Below are positions 1-10,617 of a DNA stretch of 64,000 nt, piece after piece. Positions within the stretch are counted from its first letter, which is position 1. Each line of letters opens with the position of its first letter. Both the position numbers and the translations under genes were made by a program. Under the pieces are notes generated by a model. It saw nothing but the letters and a program-made list of their open reading frames with translations. It did not search any database and was not told the origin of the DNA. This stretch comes from Dryas octopetala (Eukaryota > Streptophyta > Magnoliopsida > Rosales > Rosaceae), in NCBI GenBank assembly GCA_963921425.1, contig OY992833.1:18889738-18953737 (forward strand), in the 5' to 3' direction.

Positions 1-1539
1 ATTTATTTGATCAAAGTTAGATAGGCAAATGATTTCCGATTTGGCTAATTTTTTGAAAAGATGATCTATCTATGGAGATGTAAAAATTGAACGGTTCGGA
101 TCGACACAAAACGACTCATGTGGGCCCCAACAGAGTATACCTCAACATAAATAAGTTGAGATATACCTCAACAAAAGAGCCTGTATGTGTATATATATAT
201 ATATATATAAGTATTGTAAAATGATCTGTTCATTTCGCAGTAGTAACTAATTAGGTGAGCAGTTTTTACCTTTGAACTCAAGTAAAAGGGGAGCTTTGAT
301 ACAATTAATTCTAAGCAATAGACCCAAAGTTGTATGACATTGGAGGCGTCAATCAGTGAATGTACCAATTATTTCTTTTCCTAACATTGGTCCACCAGTT
401 TGAAATTCTGTAAACCTTACCTCCTTTATCTTATTTTCAAGATCGATGATCCAATTAACAAGCCAGTATTCATCCAATTAACAAGCAAGTGCATGCACTA
501 CATGCATGGAAATGACAAATGTGTACACCTAGCTAATATTATTTGACAAATGACTAATGAGTAATGCATGCACTCAGCTTCACTCAACTTTAAAAAACCA
601 ATAAACGTGGCAGCATTTCCTTGTCGTCCACTCCTTAAATGTATGTAATTGGTGATTAACCATTTAGAGTAGTAAGGAACAAATTTTGAGCACCAATAAA
701 CACAAACTTAGAGTGGTAAGTGTCATCAAGTGTAATATTATTGCATGATCGATTTTCAATTGCATATATAGTCAAATGTGAAGATTAAGATTCGATTCGG
801 ATGCCTAGCTTGTTATTGTGACTCTATTCCGTTGCTTCAATTGCAGACACCACTTCACGATATCACGCAGTTGATTTTATATCGCATAAATTAATTTAGG
901 TCATCGAATACGGTTAAGCCTCATGAGTCATGACCTTGCTGCAACTCGCAAGTCTTGTCAGTTAGTTGTAGGAATCAATTATCCCTAAGAATCATTTTTC
1001 TTCCAAGATCTTACTTATTGTAGGGATTCTCTATCTTTTTAATATGAACTTCGAATATTATAGAGAGATTGAGATATCTTTAATTTCTATTTGATCATTG
1101 GAATCAAGAATTGATTTCATCAACAACGTGTTACGAATTTATCACACTTTTTGTTCACAGTTGAAAACGACAAGCAATTACCTCTTTCTTTCCTCACGCC
1201 TTATGCCACATCTTTAGATTTATAATACACGGCTAAGATTAAGGTCCCACTTGGTTCATAGAATGAAATTTTTGAAAAATCAATTGATCATATGCATTCT
1301 TTTGGGAAAAGAAACTACAAGATTCTCTTTCCTATGTTTAGTAATGCTGAGCAAGTAATCAGAAAATATCATCATATTATTTTTGTTTCCAAGTTTGGTT
1401 TGTGCATGAATAGGAACAAAAGTTGTTTGGTTTTCTAATTGTACCTTTAATAAAGAATACCAACTATTTTTTTAGATAGAATTAGTATTTTCTTTTTTTT
1501 GTGAAGACATAATTAGTATTTTTTTCAATTGTTAACAAG
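1..1539. other. AT-rich intergenic sequence, no gene seen
   Basis: No open reading frame with a recognisable domain was found on either strand. The sequence is AT-rich with a short TA dinucleotide run near 188-208. No tRNA-like box, terminal inverted repeat or clear LTR boundary was found. Confidence 0.6.
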
Positions 1540-1880
1540 GGTAATTTGGTCTTGAAATTTCCTAATTAATGTTCTCCATAAAAATGGAAAAGTAAAACCA
1601 AGCTAGCTGGAGGGTTTCAATTTCCCCATTTTGGGGCATCATTTCTTTTGAAGTAGGAATTATTTATTGGTATTGAAATCAATTGTAAATATGGGCAATT
1701 TAATTGGTCTTGAAATTTTGTAATTAATGCTTTTCAATGAGAAAGAAAAAGCAATAATAAATTACTCTAAAATCCTGTTTTTAAAAGATTTTAAACTACA
1801 AACCCAACCAATTAAAAAAAGTAAATTTCAGTCCAATCTATCCGTGTACACACAAGTGGAGACGAAAAAATGCACTACAG

Positions 1881-2040
1881 AGCGCTCGGTGGATGTAGAT
1901 GCATCTTTCTAGTTTGCAGATGCATCTTTTTATGTTGCAGATGACATGTTTTAGGTTGTCGATGCATGTTTTAGGTTGTAGATGCAGCTTGCAGATGCAT
2001 CTGCCGAGCGCTCGATAATTCCCACCTAGCGCTCGGTGGA
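1881..2040. repeat. Repeat built from GCGCTCGG and ATGCATCT words
   Basis: The word AGCGCTCGGTGGA occurs at 1881-1893 and again at 2028-2040. Between them lie several copies of GATGCATCT or GATGCAG, and an inverted CCGAGCGCTCG at 2004-2014. The block is richer in GC than its surroundings. Related vocabulary (GATGCATCTGC, GCACTCGG, GAGCGCGCGC) recurs at about 50085-50400. I do not recognise the family. It could be part of an old transposon end. No coding potential is evident. Confidence 0.5.
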
Positions 2041-2140
2041 TAGTTTGAGCTTCAACTTAATTTTTGGGCCAACTAGGGTTTGAGTTAAATTTCTTTCTCA
2101 TTTTGAGTTTTTAAGCAAAGCACCCAATAAACAAACCCAA

Positions 2141-2823
2141 GTCGGCTGGAGGGTTTCCTCTTTTAGAGCATGAAGTATAACTTATTCTCCCAATGTTGCA
2201 CTTAACAAACTTGAGAATGAAACTGGTTTCTTATTCTCAAGCCTCTTAATCTGCAAACCAAACGGAGCCTAAAAGTCAAACAAAAACAAGCACATAAAAA
2301 ATAAGCAGGGGATCCAGATCCTTTTTGACTTTGCACCGTGACTCTAATTTTTATTGTTTAAACAAACAAAAAATTGTTGAAGGACAAAATCAAACTTTTG
2401 TTATAAATTTCGAGTATCTTAATTCATATATATCCTTTACAGTAATAAATTTGTGACCTACCAGATTTCTATGAATTGATGAGATAAAATAGTTAAAATC
2501 ATAGGAATGGTACGATTATTGCACAAAATCATAGAACCCAACCAAGAATTTCTAACGAAAATTTGATTTATCCTTATTAGACAAAGAATATTAATTTAAA
2601 ATATAATTGAGAAAAATTAGAGTTTAAGTATAAAATTGTGACACAAATCAAATTTAAGAACTAAAAGAGAAAAAACTAGTGGTTTTCATTTGGATGCACT
2701 ACAATATATTGTTTTGTATGCCCCATTTTAAACTCTTTTCCTCAAAACTTCATAGTTTACTCCTAAATAAAATTAAGAAAAAAAAAAAAAAAGAATTCAA
2801 CCACCCCCACCCTTATTGTCGTC
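2141..2823 (+). repeat. Diverged tandem repeat, copy 1
   Basis: This stretch starts at GGCTGGAGGGTTTCC and ends just before CATTCCCTCT. It matches 3076-4245 in the same order, with many substitutions and small indels. Shared landmarks include GAATATTAATTTAAAA, GACACAAATCAAA, and the C-rich AACCACCCCCACCC end. Shorter partial copies of the left end occur near 1550-1680 and 1693-1750. The family is not recognised. Confidence 0.6.
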
Positions 2824-2880
2824 GACCATTCCCTCTGGTCAACAACTCTTACACTCTCTCTCACTGGACCATACTCGTCT

Positions 2881-2881
<1 letters not shown>

Positions 2882-2924
<43 letters not shown>
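2882..2924. repeat. (CT)n microsatellite
   Basis: A CT dinucleotide tract of about 40 bases, with one interruption. It lies between the two copies of the diverged tandem repeat. Confidence 0.9.
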
Positions 2925-3075
2925 GTGAAAGTTGTCACCATTCTCTTCGTCTCTCTCTTTCCTCTACAACTTTGTACAAACCATTCACCATGAAGTATAA
3001 ATTTTTTATAGGAGCAATTTGGTCTTAAAATTTGTAATTAATGCTTGCCAATGAGAAAAGAAAAGTAAACCTAAT

Positions 3076-4245
3076 ATGGCTGGAGGGTTTCCCTCTTTGG
3101 GGCATCATTTTCCCATGAAGTATAAATTATTTCTTAATGTTGAACTTAACAAACATGGGATTGAAACTGTTTTCCCATTTCTAAGCCTCTAATTGGTGCA
3201 GCAAGCATCACACATGACTATTAGCTTCGAAGTGGTAGGCTCAAATCTAGCCATTAGGCTTCCGGTGTTCGATTTTTTCACACAATACCTTTCCGGAAAG
3301 GGATCGACGAGGCGAATCCAAGTTATGGTGGATTTTGGCCAAATAAGGCAATTTTCTAGGCCAAAATCGCATTTAAAGTTTTTTCGAATTTTTTGGACAT
3401 TTTTAATTGTCTTTTATTGCTTTCAGTATTTAATTTGGCCATTGAACTTACCATTTATGACCTCTCGGGAGTTACCTAGGGTTTTAGTGGCCGGTATTTA
3501 AACAACTTTTACCAATTGTAATTTCAGTTTTTTGATGATTAATGAAAATAGAGATTTTTCTCTAAACCTTCTATCAACTTGGTAATCTTCGAATCAACAA
3601 GGTTATAGACCCCCTTGTTCTTGGCACTCTCAATTTAGAGAATCAACAAGTCTAGGGTTTGTGTGTGTGTGTTGTGATTCTTCATCTACGCTGCGTCACT
3701 ATTCCATGAACCAAATGGAGCCTACTAGAAGTTGAGCATACACATAAACAAGTAGAGAGTTTGAAACATTTTTTACTTTCACTTTAACTCTAATTTGTCA
3801 AATTAGTGTTTAAACTATTTTTTTTTGGCCTTTAATAAAGATAAATTCAAACTTTCGTTATATCTTAATTCATATTTATCCCTTACGATAATATTAAGGT
3901 TTGTTCCACAAAATCATAGAAGCCAATCAGAAATTTCTAACAAAAATTTGATTTGATTTTTATTAGACAAAGAATATTAATTTAAAAAGAATTAAGACAA
4001 ATTAGAATTCATGTACCAAATTGAGACACAAATCAAAATTTAAGAACTATTAGCAAAAAAACAGGTAATTCCATTTGGACCTACTACAATTGTTTAGTAT
4101 ACCCCTTTTAAAACTTTTTTCCTCAAAAGTTTATTTTTTTTTTTCAATGAAAAACTTCATAGTTTACCCACGTATAAAATTAAGTAAACAAAAAAGAATC
4201 CAGCCACCCCACCCCACCCCACCCCACCCTCTTTCATTGTCAGTC
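3076..4245 (+). repeat. Diverged tandem repeat, copy 2, interrupted
   Basis: Second copy of the unit at 2141-2823. It is longer because about 520 bases (roughly 3190-3707) interrupt it at the point where copy 1 reads AAGCCTCTTAATCTGCAAACC. The right end contains a (CCCCA)n tract at 4204-4229 that is shorter in copy 1. Confidence 0.6.
3190..3707. other. ~0.5 kb insertion within repeat copy 2
   Basis: Defined by comparison with copy 1, which lacks it. The segment begins near TGGTGCAGC and ends near ATTCCA, so TG...CA ends are possible, but no convincing target-site duplication was seen. It contains GTGGTAGGCTCAAATC, faintly like a tRNA-derived B box, and a promoter-like stretch GGCCGGTATTTAAAC. 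An old solo LTR is the likeliest explanation, with low certainty. The 102-codon frame inside it resembles no known protein. Confidence 0.35.
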
Positions 4246-4257
4246 GCCTTTTTGTAA

Positions 4258-5596
4258 GGATAATCCTTGGGTGGGGGAGTGGGGACCTAATAAAGGGATT
4301 GTTCATATCATTGAATTGCATTAATAGTTAGGCCATAAATGTGATTCTATTTTATTCTTATAGAAAAAGAAAAATCCCTTCAAGGAGCTTCTCCTTATTA
4401 TAATTAATATATGAAATAATTATTATGTATAATTGTAATGCTGGCACGTGTCCACATGTTATAATATCGATAAGTGTTATTAATATTATATTCTATAAAT
4501 ATAAATTAGTCGTATATCCATATTATAAGATATGAATTGTTTACACCACGTAACCGTATTATAGTACGTTTACATAATAATTTTTTTGCTATATATAATG
4601 TATATATAATACGCATTATATATTAGTTTTAATATATTGTAATAGTCAATATTATAATTACCCTATGATCCAAGATCAACATTATACTTTTTTATGATAG
4701 ACCAACATTATTCTTTTACTAAAATAAAAGAAATGTTAGCTTCATGCACTCTTACTGCGTGAGTGCATTACGTCATATTTGAAGTGCATATATCATCTTT
4801 CTAAAATAATTGAAAATGTTACCATATAATTATTTATGGCAATAAATTCAATAATTAATAAAAAAATAATGGGACTTATTATTTTAAAATTAATACATAT
4901 TTATTATATAAACTTTAGAGTTAGATCAAGTGGTAAGAATGAATGTGATAAAATAAATAAATAAATTCTACTGACTGGTGAGAAGGTAAGTATTGTCTAA
5001 ATCTATTAGAGTTTGGTTATACTTGAACTCTAAAAAATGATTTTGAAGCCCCTTTACTCATTTGACTCACCCATGATTTTTGAAATTGTTTACGGCTGGT
5101 TCGGTAACGTTTTTTATTTTAATTTTTAATTAATAATAGAATGAAAAATGAGGAAACTATAAGAAAGATGGAAGATATGAAAGAGAGAGATGATAAAATC
5201 AAAATGTATATATATCATGATTCATACGTAGAAATAAAAACCAAACAATTTAATTATTTTTTTCAGTTTTAATTCTATGAATTCTCCTCATTTATTCTTC
5301 TATCTCATTTTTCCTCCATCATTTTCTCTCATATATGTTTCTTCTATATCTTTAACTAAAAAAAATCGAAAACCCAAAGACATAAACGTCTTAGTTTACT
5401 AAACAAAACTTACTTCTAATTAAACAATTTTATCTTACTATCATATTTTTCTTTTTAAAGCTAGCCACCAATTTTTCTTTGGATTCAAAATCCATGAAAT
5501 TTAGGGTATTATAAGTTTTTTTTTTTGTTTAGTTTTTTATGGGTGATTGCGATGCATATAATCGAGTTATTTACATTTACACCCACTTAGATTTAT
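4258..5596. other. AT-rich intergenic sequence, no gene seen
   Basis: No recognisable gene, RNA or bounded element. The sequence is very AT-rich, with several ATATAT-type runs. Confidence 0.5.
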
Positions 5597-5892
5597 CGTT
5601 TTTTCACATACACCCTTGAGGGTTTAAGAAAGTATGCATATACCCCTTGAGGTTTCAAAACTGTTGCAGATAACCTCCTCCCTCTTAATGCATTGACTCC
5701 TCCACTCACTTTTCATCTTCCCCTTGAAACATTCACACTACCTCTTTGCACCCCTCCAACATTCTTATTTGGACACCTCTTCTTATTATGGCCTAATGTT
5801 TTCTCTTACAGGGGGTTATATGCAACAGTTTTGAAACTTCAAAGGGTGTATGTGTCATTTTTGAAACCTCAGGAGGTGTATGTGAAAAAACA
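5597..5892. mobile_element. Hairpin MITE-like element with long inverted repeats
   Basis: The left arm begins GTTTTTTCACATACACCC and continues through GGTTTCAAAACTGTTGCA. The right arm carries the reverse complement, TGCAACAGTTTTGAAAC, and ends GGTGTATGTGAAAAAAC. The arms are about 80 bases each, with imperfect pairing, and flank a ~130-base centre without coding signal. Long inverted repeats on a short element suggest a MULE-type or other foldback MITE. No clear target-site duplication was found, so the exact ends are uncertain. Confidence 0.55.
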
Positions 5893-6082
5893 ATATGGTT
5901 GTTATTGACTGTCACACAATTATCATTTTAAAAAAGTATGTGGTTGTTATTGACTTATATGTACTTTTTTTTAAAAAAATTTAGTGATGTCAGCAAGAGT
6001 CGTAAATTCATTTTTGTCTTTGTTTCGTTATTAATTCACATAGTTTCTCTTAATTTCATTTTGGTCAACAGTGACTATGTAT

Positions 6083-6232
6083 TATTGATTTTTTTTTTGT
6101 TTGGCCCTAAAATATATTTTACTTAAATTTTTTTGAAAAAGTTCATTGACTAATTTGTAATATTGAAAATGTTTATTGATTTTTTTTTTGTTTGGCCCTA
6201 AAATATATTTTACTTAAATTTTTTTGTTGAAA
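6083..6232. repeat. Two-copy direct repeat, period 91
   Basis: The segment ATTGATTTTTTTTTTG plus TTTGGCCCTAAAATATATTT occurs at about 6083-6141 and again at about 6174-6232, nearly unchanged. It looks like a recent short tandem duplication in non-coding sequence. Confidence 0.7.
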
Positions 6233-7116
6233 AAATGTATATTTTTTTCTTAACGAGTGAAAGGGGTCATGTTGTGTTTATCCGTTATTTTTCGTGTCGT
6301 GTTTATCTTGGTATTTTTTTTTTCATGCTTTATCTTAACGGGTCGTATCGTGTTCACCCATTACTTTAATGTATCATGTCGTGTTTGACCGAATATGCAA
6401 AAACACAACATGTTACAAGTCTAAGGAAAGGGGATATGGTGGGATGTCTTAGACTTTCTTTTTTGAAAATTCATTTAGTTTATATATATATATTTTTTTT
6501 TTCCCACACAAATTTAGTTTATATTTTTTATTTTAAGGATAATGTGGGAATTGTCAAAATGAGGGGTGCAAAGGGTAATTTTTGGGGGTTTGAATGAAAG
6601 TTATTTGAAAACTAAAACTCTTTGGTACTCAAATTATTTGAAAAAAAAAAAAGAGGTGAATTCAAAGTGGAATTTTTCAAAAAAATGAGGTAATTCAAAA
6701 TTAATACTTTAAACAGGGTGGGACCCAAATATTGGTGGTATATGTAAATGTTGTAATTGGATATTGCTGTCCTAACTCCTAAGCATCCAATGCTCAGATC
6801 AGAATCAGATGTATGTATCTATCCAAGCTTGTGAGATAGAGGGGTAATTTCGTCCAACAAAAGTCAGTTTCATTCAATTAATCACTTTTTTTTTGTTACA
6901 ATTCAATTAATCACTTTGGTGCCAAAAAAGGACGCCAAAAATTGATAACCTTTCTAACCTCCATTTCCAAATCCGCCATGAAAGTAGCTTCAAATTTCTC
7001 TGCGGAACCCTAAAGAGAGAGAGGGAGCCCCACCCACAACGCACGAGGCACAGTCTTCCATGCCCAGCCTCCACACTCTCTTTCTAGTAAAACCCACTTC
7101 ATTTCTCTGAGGAGAA

Positions 7117-9144
7117 ATGGGCTCTCTCATCCCAATTCTTGACCTCAACCTCCTCCCAGAACCCAACTCAGGTTCAACCCCAACCACCACCGCCATGGCT
7201 ATGACCTTGAAAGTCCCCAAAATCGAACCCAAGCTCGAACCTTTCGACGAGCCGATGGAGACCCATCAACCCCAACTGCCCCAAGAACCCTTCGTTCCCA
7301 GTCCCACCCCTGCCCCTGAAAATTTCTCTAATTCCCAACTCACCCCCTTCTTTGACCAGAACCACACTCCTATGTCCCAACCCTCCGCCATTTCCATGGA
7401 CCAAGACAATGTCTACTCCGAGTTCCACCGCATTTCCGAGCTCTTTCGCACCGCTTTCGCCAAAGGGCTTCAGAGGTTTGGAGACGTCGACGTTTTGGAC
7501 CCGGATTCAGGGGCAATTGTCCCGGTTTCGCAGGAGAATCAGCTCTCGGAGGTCGTCGTAGCGCGGCGAAAATACCAGCAGCGCTCCAACGAGCTCGTCC
7601 GGGTCACCGATCTCAGCGTCGAGGACCACCGGTACTTCCGCGACGTCGTTCGGAGGACCCGAATGCTGTACGATTCGATTCGCATTATTTCAATGGCGGA
7701 GGAGGAGAAGCGGACTCCGGGGCTCGGGCGGCGAGCCCGAGGCGATTTGCGAGCCGCCTCGGTGCTGAGGGATCGCGGGTTGTGGCTCAACCGCGATAAA
7801 AGGATCGTGGGTTCCATACCTGGTGTCTATGTTGGGGACATCTTCTTTTTTCGAATGGAGTTGTGTGTGGTTGGGTTACACGGCCAGGTCCAAGCTGGAA
7901 TTGACTATCTTCCGGCGAGCCAGAGTTCGAACCGCGAGTCGATAGCTACAAGCATTATCGTTTCGGGTGGGTACGAGGACGATGAGGATGCTGGGGATGT
8001 TATTATCTACACGGGTCATGGAGGGCAGGACAAGTTCAATAGGCAATGTGCGCATCAGAAGCTGGAAGGTGGGAACTTGGCATTGGAGAGAAGCATGCAT
8101 TATGGGATTGAAGTGAGAGTTATCAGAGGGCTCAAACATCAGGGCAGTGTTGCAAGTAAGGTTTATGTTTATGATGGCTTATATAGAATTGTTGATTGCT
8201 GGTTTGATGTGGGCAAGTCTGGCTTTGGTGTTTATAAGTATAAGATATTAAGAATCGAAGGGCAAGCTGAGATGGGTAGCTCCCTTCTCAGGTTTGCCGA
8301 GAGTCTTAGGATTAGGCCCTTGACAGTGAGGCCGACGGGTTATCTTAGTTTGGATATTTCTAACAAGAAGGAGAATGTTCCGGTTCTGCTTTTCAATGAC
8401 ATTGATGCTGACCAGGACCCCTTGTATTATGATTATCTTGCGACAACTGTGTTTCCGACGCATGTGTTTCATCAGTCCGGGCATGGTACTGGGTGTGATT
8501 GCGTCGACGGTTGTTCTGATGACTGCTTTTGTGCTCTGAAAAACGGAGGCGAGTTTGCTTATGATCAGAATGGGTTTCTCCTGAGAGGGAAGCCTTTGGT
8601 TTTTGAATGCGGCAACTTCTGTCGCTGCCCCCCACATTGTCGGAATCGTGTCACACAAAAAGGGTTGAGAAATAGACTGGAAGTGTTTAGATCAAGGGAA
8701 ACAGGTTGGGGAGTTAGGTCCTTGGACTTGATACATGCCGGTGCCTTTATATGTGAGTATACAGGGGTTATTCTCACGAGGGAACAGGCTCAAATTTTTT
8801 CAATGAATGGTGATAGCTTGATTTATCCACATCGGTTTTCTGAGAGATGGACAGAATGGGGAGATTTATCTCAGATATATCCTGATTATGTACGTCCATC
8901 TTATCCTGCAATCCCACCGTCGGATTTTGCAATGGATGTATCAAAAATGAGAAATGTTGCTTGTTATATTAGTCACAGTTCAACTCCAAATGTGCTGGTG
9001 CAATTTGTACTGTATGATCACAATAATTTGATGTTTCCTCATCTTATGCTTTTCGCAATGGAGAACATCCCTCCTATGAGAGAGTTGAGCCTTGACTATG
9101 GGGTGGCTGATGAATGGACAGGGAAACTTGCTATCTGTAACTGA
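7117..9144 (+). CDS. SUVH9-like: SUVH2/SUVH9-like SRA-SET protein (intronless)
   Basis: 675-residue uninterrupted ORF. An N-terminal low-complexity Pro-rich segment (1-95) is followed by an SRA/YDG domain at about 228-382 (YDG at 352-354), a pre-SET Cys cluster at about 460-509, and a SET domain at about 517-662. SRA domains bind methylated DNA. In the SUVH2/9 branch the protein is nuclear and brings RNA polymerase V to methylated loci for RNA-directed DNA methylation. Two visible features fit the catalytically silent branch. The usual NHSCxPN of SET reads SHSSTPN (619-625). The chain ends at LAICN with no post-SET Cys cluster. The start is the ATG opening MGSLIPILDLN; no earlier in-frame ATG is apparent. 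Whether it is SUVH2 or SUVH9 cannot be settled without a tree. Confidence 0.95.
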   Translation: MGSLIPILDLNLLPEPNSGSTPTTTAMAMTLKVPKIEPKLEPFDEPMETHQPQLPQEPFVPSPTPAPENFSNSQLTPFFDQNHTPMSQPSAISMDQDNVYSEFHRISELFRTAFAKGLQRFGDVDVLDPDSGAIVPVSQENQLSEVVVARRKYQQRSNELVRVTDLSVEDHRYFRDVVRRTRMLYDSIRIISMAEEEKRTPGLGRRARGDLRAASVLRDRGLWLNRDKRIVGSIPGVYVGDIFFFRMELCVVGLHGQVQAGIDYLPASQSSNRESIATSIIVSGGYEDDEDAGDVIIYTGHGGQDKFNRQCAHQKLEGGNLALERSMHYGIEVRVIRGLKHQGSVASKVYVYDGLYRIVDCWFDVGKSGFGVYKYKILRIEGQAEMGSSLLRFAESLRIRPLTVRPTGYLSLDISNKKENVPVLLFNDIDADQDPLYYDYLATTVFPTHVFHQSGHGTGCDCVDGCSDDCFCALKNGGEFAYDQNGFLLRGKPLVFECGNFCRCPPHCRNRVTQKGLRNRLEVFRSRETGWGVRSLDLIHAGAFICEYTGVILTREQAQIFSMNGDSLIYPHRFSERWTEWGDLSQIYPDYVRPSYPAIPPSDFAMDVSKMRNVACYISHSSTPNVLVQFVLYDHNNLMFPHLMLFAMENIPPMRELSLDYGVADEWTGKLAICN

Positions 9145-10396
9145 ATAATTTTGAAGGTGTGATACTTTTTGAATCATGCAGACAGAGTTATCGGAATATG
9201 ATGCACTGAGGTAAATCCAACTTCTATTTCAATAGAAGCTTTTCTAATTTTTTTTTTTCCTCTTTTTGCATCATATCAGCTTGCCCTGTTTTCTTCTCAT
9301 TGCTGAGAATCATTAGTAGTAAGTTTGTCTTTTCCTGTACTTTGTTGTAGCTCTAGGTAAACTTCACTGTCAGCTTTTCACCTATTTATAGGTGCTGGGT
9401 GTGTGATTCCTTGTGCAATGATAACATTTGGATAATTTCTCATTTTTGTCTGCCGTTGCATGAAATATTACTATTTTCATTGAGCATCTGTCCTTGTCAC
9501 TTTCAATGGTTTCATTTTCGAAGTTTTTTTTCCCCTATTATTGAGATTCCTTCCTTTTTAATTTGTGCTTCTTTGGAGCAAGGCTGTTTCATTAATTTCC
9601 ATTGTAGATACTATGTCATGGGACATAATACTGCCTATAATTATGGGACATTATTTAATTTTTAATTTTCTGGGAACGGATGTTCATTCAAAGATAAATG
9701 CTTGAGGGATAACAGTTTCTGAATTCTTATCTGCTTCATGGTTGCATATTGTATGTATGTGGAGTAGTGCTTTCAAATTTGGTGCTTTAGAAATAGTTTT
9801 TGGATTATTGTGGTGAATCTAGTTATTAGTTTCTACATATAGAGGATATCATAGTCAAGAATTAAGAGACTATGATGGTTAAATAAATAACTGCAGTGAG
9901 AAAAAAGAGCAACAACTTTAGAGGAGTCAAGGGGAACATGAATGCTGTTTAAAACCAGTACCAGAATAGTTTGTCACCAACAGTGCTTATGGCTAAATTT
10001 GTTACTAGTAGTCTCTGACATGACTTTTTCTTGATATTTAGTCTTGACTCCTGCAATATGACACTGAGTATGCAGGAATTTGTCGTTTAATCATGAACCA
10101 AAAGAGAGAAAAAATTCCCCTTTCTAAACCACAACTATTTGATTTGTTTTATGGGAGGCAATTTTCGCACTCCTCTTTTCTCTGTTTGCACTCCATCTTT
10201 TTTTTAATGTATTTTGTATATTTTTATTATATATTTTTCCAAATCTACCCTTTATGGCTGTTGAATTTTTATTATAATTATCTTTCAGTAATGATTACTT
10301 TTTCCTAAATTCTCTCATCATTATTAAAAAATAATAATAAGTAATTTTCTCTCCCCTTCGTTGTATCTTCTTCATATTGCATCTTTTTTCTTTTGT

Positions 10397-10617
10397 AAAC
10401 CAGTCTTGTTCGTGCTTTCAATCATCATTCTATACTTTTATTAGGAAAATATTTAGTCTGTCATATTTTTTTTTTTCGTTTTCTTCATGAGGTTCATGAT
10501 TTATGTGAACCAGTCTTGTACGTGCTTTCAATGATCATTCTATACTTTTATTAGGAAAATATTTAGCCTGTCATATATTTTTTTTCATTTTCTTCATGAA
10601 GGTCATGATCTATGTAT
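10397..10617. repeat. Two-copy direct repeat, period ~110
   Basis: AACCAGTCTTGT followed by CGTGCTTTCAAT, ATTCTATACTTTTATTAGG and ATATTTAG occurs twice in tandem, with a few substitutions. Non-coding. Confidence 0.75.

Noticed and set aside
3193..3501. 102-codon open frame
   Set aside because: It begins at a non-ATG codon inside the inserted segment, matches no domain I know, and has no splice or promoter context. Treated as chance.
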